Of a DNA stretch of 64,000 nt, positions 24,574 through 31,749 are shown one piece after another; within the stretch, counting starts at the first letter, position 1, and every line of letters begins with the position of its first letter. The notes beneath the pieces are model-generated. The model worked only from the letters and a program-made list of their open reading frames with translations. It was not told where the DNA came from and searched no databases. This DNA comes from Advenella alkanexedens. GTDB lineage: Bacteria > Pseudomonadota > Gammaproteobacteria > Burkholderiales > Burkholderiaceae_B. A program made the translations under genes and the position numbers. Location: the NCBI RefSeq assembly GCF_019132845.1, contig NZ_JAHSPR010000008.1, positions 62,001 through 126,000 of the forward strand, in the 5' to 3' direction.

Positions 24574-26679
24574 TTAATTGATTTGTGCCCTGGCATCCAC
24601 TGCCACACACCCGTTACCCTGTTGTTTCACTTTAAGTGGATTAATCTCTATTTCAAAAGGACTGTCTTTAAGACTGCAGGCAAGCAGACTCAAACGATGA
24701 ATGGTCTGTGCCACCGCTTCCACATCCAGAGCAGGCCTGCCGCGATAGATTTTTAACAAAGGGGCTATCTTCAGTTCGTCAAGCGCCTGTTTGGCCGCTT
24801 CCACATGCACGGGCGCTGGCAGCACCAGCGTGTCTTTCAATAGCTCAACCAGAATGCCACCACTGCCTATAATGACCTGCGGACCAAACTGGGCATCATT
24901 TCTGGCTCCCACGATCAACTCCAGTTCCCCTGATTCCATACTCTGCAAGGAGAATCCCTCAATCCGGGCAGACGGTAAAACCTGGTTGATATGACTAACC
25001 ATAGCCGTCAGTCGCTGCTCCAGTTCTTTGGTCGACTGGATATTAAGCAACACCCCGCCCACATCGGATTTATGAACGATCTGGCTGGAAACCACCTTGG
25101 CAACCATAGGAAAACCAATGTCACCCGCTGCCTTTATGGCAGCTGCAATATCGGCAGCAATGATCTCTTTATTCACTGGAATCCCGAACGAAGCCATTAA
25201 CTTCTTGGTTTCAGACTCATTAAGAACGCCTTTTACATGACTAACATCAGGCAAACCATCCGGCAAAACCACCTCTGGTGAAGCGGTAAAATCAGACCAT
25301 GCTTTCCAGCTTTTCAGTGCGGCTACCGCTTCATTGAGAGTATTAGTAAAAGGAATATTATTGGCAACCAAATACTCTCTGGCCGCATTGGCCGCCTGAC
25401 CCGGCAACATCACCGCAATAAACGGTTTCGACGTTTTTTCCGCCCCTGTGACCAGGCTTGTCGTCGTATTCAATACAGAGGGCGCAGTCGTCAGCACAAA
25501 CAAACCGGCATCAACACACGCATCTTTCATGACAATTTCTGCTGTCAACGCTGAAATCCTGTCGGTATCCAGCACATCATGTCTGCGTCCACCCAGATCA
25601 ATCGGATTGAAAGCCTGACCGGGCGTAAACAACTCGGCAAGAGATGTCTTCGTTTGTTCAGCAAACGCTGAAAAAGGGATGTCCTGTTCTGACATCGCAT
25701 CAGCAGTCAGTGCACCACCACCGCCAGAGGTGGTGATAATAGTCGCATTACCCACTTTCTGGCCAGGAAATTTGGCCATGCTCAACGCCAACAGGAACAT
25801 GGCCATCGGGTCGTCCATCAGAATAATATTCTGACTTCTGCAAATGGCTTTTAAGGACTCATAATCACCGGCAAGACTGGCTGTATGGGAAAACGCAGCC
25901 TTGCTGCCCGCTTCCGTTTTCCCGGCCTTGACGGCCAGAATCGGCTTGTTTTTCAAACGAGCCAGTTTTGCCAATTCAATGAAACGCCGGGGTGATTTCA
26001 GGCCCTCAATATAGGCACAAATAATAGAAGTTTCATCATCATCAATCAGCATTTCAAGAAAGTCACACAGTTCAAGATCCGCCTGATTACCAATTGAAAA
26101 ACAGTGACTGAAACCAATACCCTGTGAGTGCGCCTTGTCGAAAAGTGTTCCCATCAGGGCACCACTCTGACTGATAAAGCCAATCGGACTTTTAATGAGG
26201 GCATCCACATTCAGGGCCGGTGAAGAGCACAAAACCAGCTCATTGGCTGGACTGATCAACCCCAGGCAATTGGGGCCAATAAGACGCATATTGTATTGCC
26301 TGGCTATTTCAACGATTTCACGCTCTAAGACAGCTCCCTCCGGACCTGCATCGGAAAACTTGGACGTAATGATAATGGCGCATTTGACCCCCTTCTCAGC
26401 ACATTTTCTAATTTCCTCTTTGACTTTTGCAGTAGGCAATGCCATGACAACCATGTCAGGGGCCTCTGGCGTTGCTGTAATATCAGGAAAAGTTTTTATG
26501 CCAAACAAGGACTCACGCCCCGGATTGATGGGGTAAACAGTTCCCTTGTAACCATGACGGATGAGTGTTTTATAAAGACGTCCGCCAAACTTTGTCTGGT
26601 CTTCGGATGCGCCAATAACGGCCACAGAACGCGGGTTCATAAGTGCCGCCAGACTGGCAGCATTAGTGATAGAAGTCAT
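24574..26679 (-). CDS. NDP-forming acyl-CoA synthetase (acetate--CoA ligase family)
   Basis: A 701-residue fusion of alpha and beta subunits of the ADP-forming acetyl-CoA synthetase type, coupling acyl-CoA and ATP interconversion. A CoA-binding domain comes first (SVAVIGASEDQTKFGGRLYK, residues about 18-37), then a succinyl-CoA ligase-like domain with the phospho-accepting His265 in AAFSHTASLAGDYES. A C-terminal ATP-grasp domain follows (residues about 485-690, GFPMVAKVVSSQIVHKSDVGGV). It lies between two crotonase genes, 14 bases after the upstream one. It may activate the substrate or recover ATP from the product thioester. Confidence 0.92.
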   Translation of the reverse strand: MTSITNAASLAALMNPRSVAVIGASEDQTKFGGRLYKTLIRHGYKGTVYPINPGRESLFGIKTFPDITATPEAPDMVVMALPTAKVKEEIRKCAEKGVKCAIIITSKFSDAGPEGAVLEREIVEIARQYNMRLIGPNCLGLISPANELVLCSSPALNVDALIKSPIGFISQSGALMGTLFDKAHSQGIGFSHCFSIGNQADLELCDFLEMLIDDDETSIICAYIEGLKSPRRFIELAKLARLKNKPILAVKAGKTEAGSKAAFSHTASLAGDYESLKAICRSQNIILMDDPMAMFLLALSMAKFPGQKVGNATIITTSGGGGALTADAMSEQDIPFSAFAEQTKTSLAELFTPGQAFNPIDLGGRRHDVLDTDRISALTAEIVMKDACVDAGLFVLTTAPSVLNTTTSLVTGAEKTSKPFIAVMLPGQAANAAREYLVANNIPFTNTLNEAVAALKSWKAWSDFTASPEVVLPDGLPDVSHVKGVLNESETKKLMASFGIPVNKEIIAADIAAAIKAAGDIGFPMVAKVVSSQIVHKSDVGGVLLNIQSTKELEQRLTAMVSHINQVLPSARIEGFSLQSMESGELELIVGARNDAQFGPQVIIGSGGILVELLKDTLVLPAPVHVEAAKQALDELKIAPLLKIYRGRPALDVEAVAQTIHRLSLLACSLKDSPFEIEINPLKVKQQGNGCVAVDARAQIN

Positions 26680-26693
26680 GTCTCAAATTCCAT

Positions 26694-27425
26694 TTATTGA
26701 TTTATATATTCGCTTATCCGTTGTTTGATACTGCCCGGCATGATGGACAATATTAATGACTGCAAATCGGCCGCCTGATGCCCCTCATCGAGTGCCGTTA
26801 CCCGATAAATCTGTTGCTGGGTATACCGGGACAAACATTGTGCCTGCAGCAGTTCTGTGATCAAACTTTCCTGCTCTTCAAAACGGCATACATGAGTAAC
26901 CAGCCCACTGGACAATGCATCGGCCGCACTTATTTTTCTTCCGGCGTTGATCCAGTCCCTCGCCATTGAAGTCCCTACGCGCGCAGCCAGTCTACGGCTA
27001 CCCAGCACCAGGCCAAATTTTGCCCCCGGAAAAGTAAATGAAGAGGTATCCAGTGCAATGCGGTAGGTACAGGAGGCAAAAATATCTGCACCGGCGCCAA
27101 TGACTTTGCCCTGTCCCAGGACTAAAGTGACAAAAGGTGCCCAGTAAATTTTCTGCAGCAACATTTCAATTTCAATAAATCTGGCCAACAGACTGTCATC
27201 GGATTCCGACTCAAGATTGGACAAATCAAACCCGGTGCAAAAGTGCTTGCCTTCAGCACGTATGAGCAATGCTTTTGTTTTGTTTTCCAGGCATTGATCC
27301 AACACCCCGTTTAATTGCCTGACCAGTTCCCGGGAAAGACAATTCCCTTTATGTGCACGCTTTAAGACAATGGTACTGATATTTTCATGCTGAATTAATT
27401 CAAATTCCTGGCTCATTCTTTGCAT
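26694..27425 (-). CDS. crotonase-fold protein with degenerate catalytic residues
   Basis: A 243-residue enoyl-CoA hydratase/isomerase homologue. HFCTGFDLSNLE forms the CoA/oxyanion segment, and QGKVIGAGADIFASCTYRIA and FPGAKFGLVLGSRRLAARVG follow. The usual first catalytic Glu (PEx) is replaced by Gly in FPGAKFG, and the second region reads MARDW. It may therefore be an isomerase, hydrolase or non-catalytic member. It starts 4 bases after the dioxygenase stop. The first ATG is at 27425; an alternative ATG three codons on (27416) has a more usual AGG spacing. Confidence 0.85.
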   Translation of the reverse strand: MQRMSQEFELIQHENISTIVLKRAHKGNCLSRELVRQLNGVLDQCLENKTKALLIRAEGKHFCTGFDLSNLESESDDSLLARFIEIEMLLQKIYWAPFVTLVLGQGKVIGAGADIFASCTYRIALDTSSFTFPGAKFGLVLGSRRLAARVGTSMARDWINAGRKISAADALSSGLVTHVCRFEEQESLITELLQAQCLSRYTQQQIYRVTALDEGHQAADLQSLILSIMPGSIKQRISEYINQ

Positions 27426-27429
27426 TGCC

Positions 27430-28011
27430 TCATTTAACCCATAGATTGGCTGTCACGTTGGATGAATATCCGGAAATGAACGATTTCCTTTCCGGGGTTC
27501 CCGGATAAAAAACATGCCGCTGGATTTTTCCTATATTGCCACCATATAAATGAATACTGATGGATGTCTGGTCCTGAAACGCATTACTGACCTGATGAAT
27601 ATCCCCAATTGAAGGCGACACACAAGCAACATCTCCCTGAGACAGGGTGGTAACCTTGCCAGTCTCCTGAAGAATATTCTCCTCATTGAAGGCAAAGTGT
27701 TTTTCGGTTTCTGCCCCCCTGAGCATACCAATTACTCCCCAGACCGTATGATCATGAACCGGTGTGTTCTGCCCGCCTGCCCAGACAAAACTGACCAGTG
27801 AAAAACGATCCAATGGATCTCCATAGAGCAAGTACTGCTGGTAATATTCGGGATGCGGTCTTGCAAAGGTTTCATCAAGCCAATCATCCTGACTGACAAG
27901 ATCGCGCATGATTTCTTTTGCCTGTAACAAAATTTCAGGCTCTTTCAATTCTTTTTTTTCCACCAGCCTTATCAATCGCTGTACTGCTTCCAATAATCGT
28001 GCCTGACTCAT
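27430..28011 (-). CDS. cupin thiol dioxygenase, 3-mercaptopropionate dioxygenase type
   Basis: A 193-residue cysteine-dioxygenase-family cupin. The three iron ligands are His86 and His88 in TPVHDHTVWG and His139 in GDIHQVSN; Tyr156 (IHLYGG) matches the active-site Tyr. The segment YYQQYLLYGD places Gln59 where cysteine dioxygenases have the carboxylate-binding Arg60. A Gln there marks 3-mercaptopropionate dioxygenases, which oxidise the thiol to 3-sulfinopropionate with O2. It is 1 base after the CoA-transferase gene and 4 bases before a crotonase gene, so it is firmly inside a CoA-thioester operon. Mercaptosuccinate or cysteine remain possible substrates. Confidence 0.88.
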   Translation of the reverse strand: MSQARLLEAVQRLIRLVEKKELKEPEILLQAKEIMRDLVSQDDWLDETFARPHPEYYQQYLLYGDPLDRFSLVSFVWAGGQNTPVHDHTVWGVIGMLRGAETEKHFAFNEENILQETGKVTTLSQGDVACVSPSIGDIHQVSNAFQDQTSISIHLYGGNIGKIQRHVFYPGTPERKSFISGYSSNVTANLWVK

Positions 28012-28012
28012 A

Positions 28013-29173
28013 CTAAGCCTCCTCTTTCAATAAGCCACTCACAAAACGGTGATTATCCGCCCCCTTTTCAGGAGGAGGCAAGCGGACAGGTAAATTATTA
28101 TTATCAATACGAATAGGTGAAATAAATGTTTTGGTTTGAGCCCCATTCGGCAACGTTATCTCCTGCACCCATCCCATGTGCTGTACCTGGGGATCACTCA
28201 AGGCAGTCTCGTAATCATTAATCCGACTATGCGGTACAGCTGCCTCCTTGAAGACACGGATCCAATAGTCCGTATCCTGAGTAACAAACTTTTCTTCCAG
28301 CAAGACCTTGAGTATCTTCTGATTTTTTGCCCTGTCCAGGGTGGTGGCAAAACGCGGATCATTGAACAGTTCCGGCAGATCGGTTACATCACACACAGAC
28401 TTCCATAACTTCTGATTGCCGGCAGCGATTACAAAATAACCATCCCGCGACTTGAAAGCCTCATAAGGTGCATTTCGTGGATGAGCCGCACCCAATTTAA
28501 TGGGATTAATACCCGTACCGAAAAATTCGCTGGTTTGCAAAGCGGCAATACCCAATGTGCAACCAAGCATGGAAATATCGATCCGACTGCCACCCAGGCC
28601 GTTTTTCACCTTCATCAGCGCTGAACTGATGGAAAAAGCCGCATATAAGCCTGAAGCAAAATCAGAAATTGGAACACCGCACTTTACCGGACCCCCATCG
28701 GCTTCTCCGGTGACACTCATCACACCCGAAGCCGCCTGTATCGTGACATCAAATCCCCCCTCATTTGCCCGAGGGCCATCTTGGCCAAATGCCGAGATAG
28801 AGCAATAAACCAGATCCGGATGCTCTTTCTTGAAAGACTCCGCCCCCAAATTCAATCTATCCATCACACCGGGACGGTTATTCTCTACCAGAACATCCGC
28901 AGACAATACCAGCTTTCTCGCCAGTTGCTGATCAGCCTCATTTTTCAAGTCCAGCACAAGAGAGTGTTTATTACGGTTCAGTGAGGCAAAATTTTCGCTA
29001 AACCCTTCATTGATAGGCGGCCATTGCCGTAGTGTATCGCCGGCGGGTGGTTCTATTTTAATAACCTCGGCGCCCATATCAGCCAACAGCATGCCACAAA
29101 AAGGCCCCGCCGCAACACTGCAAAACTCAATCACCTTGACACCGGAAAGAGGAAGATTAGGGTAAATAGGCAT
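28013..29173 (-). CDS. CaiB/BaiF family III CoA-transferase
   Basis: A 386-residue CoA-transferase. The N-terminus has VKVIEFCSVAAGPFCGMLLADMGAEVIKIEPPAGD. The catalytic Asp is expected in GGFDVTIQAASGVMSVTG, preceded by SISAFGQDGPRA. I use the ATG at 29173 (MPIYPNLPLSG) with AGGA six bases upstream; the longer frame begins with Cys-rich sequence unlike the family. It is the first gene of the operon that includes the thiol dioxygenase. By analogy with the family III transferase that activates 3-sulfinopropionate in Advenella mimigardefordensis, it could make a sulfinyl-acyl-CoA; this is inference. Confidence 0.92.
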   Translation of the reverse strand: MPIYPNLPLSGVKVIEFCSVAAGPFCGMLLADMGAEVIKIEPPAGDTLRQWPPINEGFSENFASLNRNKHSLVLDLKNEADQQLARKLVLSADVLVENNRPGVMDRLNLGAESFKKEHPDLVYCSISAFGQDGPRANEGGFDVTIQAASGVMSVTGEADGGPVKCGVPISDFASGLYAAFSISSALMKVKNGLGGSRIDISMLGCTLGIAALQTSEFFGTGINPIKLGAAHPRNAPYEAFKSRDGYFVIAAGNQKLWKSVCDVTDLPELFNDPRFATTLDRAKNQKILKVLLEEKFVTQDTDYWIRVFKEAAVPHSRINDYETALSDPQVQHMGWVQEITLPNGAQTKTFISPIRIDNNNLPVRLPPPEKGADNHRFVSGLLKEEA

Positions 29174-29254
29174 ATATTTTCCTGACGATAATAATAAGCT
29201 GACACATGAAAGACATGAGCAAAGTCTAGCTCTTTCCATTTAAAGATCCTACTT

Positions 29255-29272
29255 TTCTATTTTGTGGAACTT
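29255..29272. promoter_or_regulatory. conserved box in the divergent IclR / CoA-transferase promoter region
   Basis: TTCTATTTTGTGGAACTT lies between the divergent genes, directly before the IclR start. Nearly the same word occurs at 30125-30143 upstream of the aminotransferase gene. TTC and GAA form a short inverted pair 9 bases apart, so it is a candidate IclR operator. Confidence 0.45.
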
Positions 29273-29277
29273 CAAGG

Positions 29278-30060
29278 ATGAACAACACACTGATCAAAGG
29301 CATACAAATCCTAGAGATGCTATGCCACAGCGACCGACCGTTACGCTTGACTGATATCGCCAATGAATTGGGACTGATGAAAAGCAACGTGCACCGTTTA
29401 CTCCATGCCCTCGTTGCACAAAATTACATTATTAAAGATGAAAGAACCGGCGAATACTCTGCCTCCATCAAGCTGTGGGAGCTTGGCTCAGCCGTACTTT
29501 CCAAACTGGATTTACGTAAATATTCAGAAAAATGGATGGACAGTCTGACCCAACTCACTTCAGAAAGCTCACACCTTTCCGTGATAGATAATATGCAGGT
29601 CGTCTATGTCCACAAAATAGACAGTTCAAGCCCTATCAGGGCCTATACGCAAATCGGTGGCAGAGTGCCCTTGTATTGTGTGGCAACCGGAAAAATCATG
29701 CTGGCCTATCAATCAGATGTATTCATCGAGCGGGTTTCCAAAAACCTGGAACAACACACACCCAACACCATTACGAACCCCAAAAAACTCCTGTTGGAAG
29801 TGGAGAAAATTCGCAAACAGGGATATGCCGTCAATAAAGGTGAATGGCGTGAAGGCGTTTATGGCGTCGCCACACCCATCTCCGATGGTTCTGGTAATGT
29901 CATTGCCGCCATCGGACTGTCCGGACCGGCCAACCGGTTCAAACCCCAGAAAATAAAAGAATTTGCCCAATTGCTGACACAAGCTTCTTCGGCCATCACA
30001 TTTGCCTTGGGAGGGGGCAACGGCCATTTGAACTTACAAAGAATCACACACCTGTGGTAA
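29278..30060 (+). CDS. IclR family regulator (copy 2 of a paralogous pair)
   Basis: A 260-residue IclR regulator, paralogue of the one at 21945-22727. The winged helix contains LTDIANELGLMKSNVHRLLHAL, and the effector domain GGRVPLYCVATGKIMLAYQS and GYAVNKGEWREGVYGVATPI. AAGG touches the ATG with no spacing, so the transcript may have a very short leader; the start is supported by the identical beginning of the paralogue. It is divergent from the CoA-transferase/dioxygenase operon and upstream of the aminotransferase/ABC operon, both with the same conserved box, so it may control both. Confidence 0.92.
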   Translation: MNNTLIKGIQILEMLCHSDRPLRLTDIANELGLMKSNVHRLLHALVAQNYIIKDERTGEYSASIKLWELGSAVLSKLDLRKYSEKWMDSLTQLTSESSHLSVIDNMQVVYVHKIDSSSPIRAYTQIGGRVPLYCVATGKIMLAYQSDVFIERVSKNLEQHTPNTITNPKKLLLEVEKIRKQGYAVNKGEWREGVYGVATPISDGSGNVIAAIGLSGPANRFKPQKIKEFAQLLTQASSAITFALGGGNGHLNLQRITHLW

Positions 30061-30124
30061 GTAAAAACCCTGATTTTTTCGTATCAAGGGAAAACAAATG
30101 TGCAGGCCATGAGCAAGAGACAAG

Positions 30125-30171
30125 TTCTATTATGTGGAAACTTTGTTGTTTAAAAAAAATAAATTCATAAT
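30125..30171 (+). promoter_or_regulatory. candidate promoter of the aminotransferase-ABC operon with IclR box
   Basis: The box TTCTATTATGTGGAAACTT (30125-30143) sits directly upstream of and touches a -35-like TTGTTG (30143-30148). A -10 CATAAT follows 17 bases later (30166-30171). This geometry suits an activator site. A hairpin (30183-30192 with 30199-30208) would lie at the start of the leader. Confidence 0.4.
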
Positions 30172-30262
30172 GTACTGAAACAGGTAAAACACATTCACGT
30201 GTTTTGCCCCATTCAAACAAACATCTACTTATTGATGGATACCATCCACCCGGGAGGATTAA

Positions 30263-31645
30263 ATGAGCAGTGAAACCTTAAGTTCCGCCACTGATGTCAA
30301 AAATCTTGTACACCCTTACACCAATTTGGGCGACCACCTTAACAAAGGTCCCATGATTATAGAGCGCGGGGAAGGCGTTTATATTTATGACAATCATGGC
30401 AAACGTTATCTTGAAGGCATGTCCGGCCTATGGTGCACCTCACTGGGTTTTTCTGAAGAGCGCCTGGTCAATGCAGCGATTGAGCAATTCAAAAAACTGC
30501 CTTATTACCATTTATTCAACTCCCGTTCCAATACACCGGCTATCGAGCTTTCTGAAAAACTGCTGGAAATAGCCCCTAAAAGTCTGGCTAAAGTCCTGTA
30601 TGCCAATTCGGGCTCGGAAGCCAATGATGCAGCAGTAAAACTGGTCTGGTTTTACCATAACGCCCTTGGCAAACCCGCGAAAAAGAAAATCATTTCCCGC
30701 TTGCGGGGCTATCATGGTGTCACAGTTGCCTCTGGCAGCCTGACTGGATTGCCTGCCAATCATCAATTCTTTGACCTCCCCATCGATCGCATTCTTCACA
30801 CTGACTGCCCCAGTTACTATCATGGTGCCAATCCAGGTGAGTCAGAAGAGGCATTCACACAACGCCTGATCAACAATCTCGAGCAGCTTATTCTCAAAGA
30901 AGGCCCTGATACCGTTGGGGCATTTATTGCCGAGCCCGTCATGGGAGCCGGTGGGGTTATTGTGCCACCCAAGGGATACTTCGAGGGGGTACAAAAAATC
31001 CTGAAAAAATATAACATCCTGTTCATTGTTGATGAGGTTATTTGCGGCTTTGGCCGGACAGGCAACATGTTCGGCAGTGATACCTTCAATCTGCAGCCGG
31101 ATATCATGTCAGTGGCAAAAGCCCTGTCTTCTTCCTATCTGCCCATTTCTGCCACGCTGATTAGCCAGCCCATCTATGAAAAGATAGCGGAACAAAGTGA
31201 TGAGGTCGGTGTTTTTGCACATGGCGTCACGTACTCTGGCCATCCGATTTGTGCCGCCGTCGCATTGGAAACACTGAAAATTTATCAGGATAAAAATATC
31301 GTTTCCCATGTGCAGGAGGTAGCGCCTTATTTCCTGAGTAAGCTGCACAGTCTGAGCGCGCATCCGTTAGTAGGTGAAACACGTGGTATTGGCTTAATTG
31401 GTGCCATTGAATTAACACAGGACAAGGCCAGCAAAAAACCTTTTGACCCCTCAGTGAAAATTGAAAAACTGGTTCAGGAAAACGCGGCCAAACACGGGGT
31501 TCTGGTACGTGGCATCCGTAATGCCATTGCCCTTTGCCCTCCACTCATCATTACAAAAGAACAAATTGACGAACTGTTTAACGGTGTTGAAGCAGGCCTT
31601 AATGCAGCGCTGGAAACCGTTGAAGCGTCCAAAGCATCTGCTTAA
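30263..31645 (+). CDS. class III pyridoxal-phosphate aminotransferase (omega-amino acid type)
   Basis: A 460-residue class III aminotransferase, which typically moves the omega-amino group of beta-alanine, taurine, GABA or amines to pyruvate or a keto acid. Motifs are YANSGSEANDAAVKLVWFY (phosphate cup), GYHGVTVASGSLTG, FIVDEVICGFGRTG (cofactor-ring Asp) and SVAKALSSSYLPISA with the Schiff-base Lys. GGGAGGA is an excellent ribosome site before the ATG. It heads an operon with a family 5 binding-protein ABC transporter, so its amino substrate is probably what that transporter imports. Confidence 0.93.
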   Translation: MSSETLSSATDVKNLVHPYTNLGDHLNKGPMIIERGEGVYIYDNHGKRYLEGMSGLWCTSLGFSEERLVNAAIEQFKKLPYYHLFNSRSNTPAIELSEKLLEIAPKSLAKVLYANSGSEANDAAVKLVWFYHNALGKPAKKKIISRLRGYHGVTVASGSLTGLPANHQFFDLPIDRILHTDCPSYYHGANPGESEEAFTQRLINNLEQLILKEGPDTVGAFIAEPVMGAGGVIVPPKGYFEGVQKILKKYNILFIVDEVICGFGRTGNMFGSDTFNLQPDIMSVAKALSSSYLPISATLISQPIYEKIAEQSDEVGVFAHGVTYSGHPICAAVALETLKIYQDKNIVSHVQEVAPYFLSKLHSLSAHPLVGETRGIGLIGAIELTQDKASKKPFDPSVKIEKLVQENAAKHGVLVRGIRNAIALCPPLIITKEQIDELFNGVEAGLNAALETVEASKASA

Positions 31646-31683
31646 GAAGCATGATCCCAACATGATCCAAAATAAACCAAAAG

Positions 31684-31737
31684 AAAAATATAAATTTTAA
31701 TCATATATGAATTCATTGAATTAAAAATTATATTTTT
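31684..31737 (+). promoter_or_regulatory. AT-rich hairpin between the aminotransferase and binding-protein genes
   Basis: Two 17-base arms (31684-31700 and 31721-31737) pair with a single mismatch around a 20-base loop that contains the palindrome TCATATATGA. The hairpin ends just before the AAAGGAAAG ribosome site of the binding-protein gene. It could protect mRNA and raise binding-protein yield, or act as a weak attenuator. Confidence 0.5.
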
Positions 31738-31749
31738 AAAGGAAAGAAA

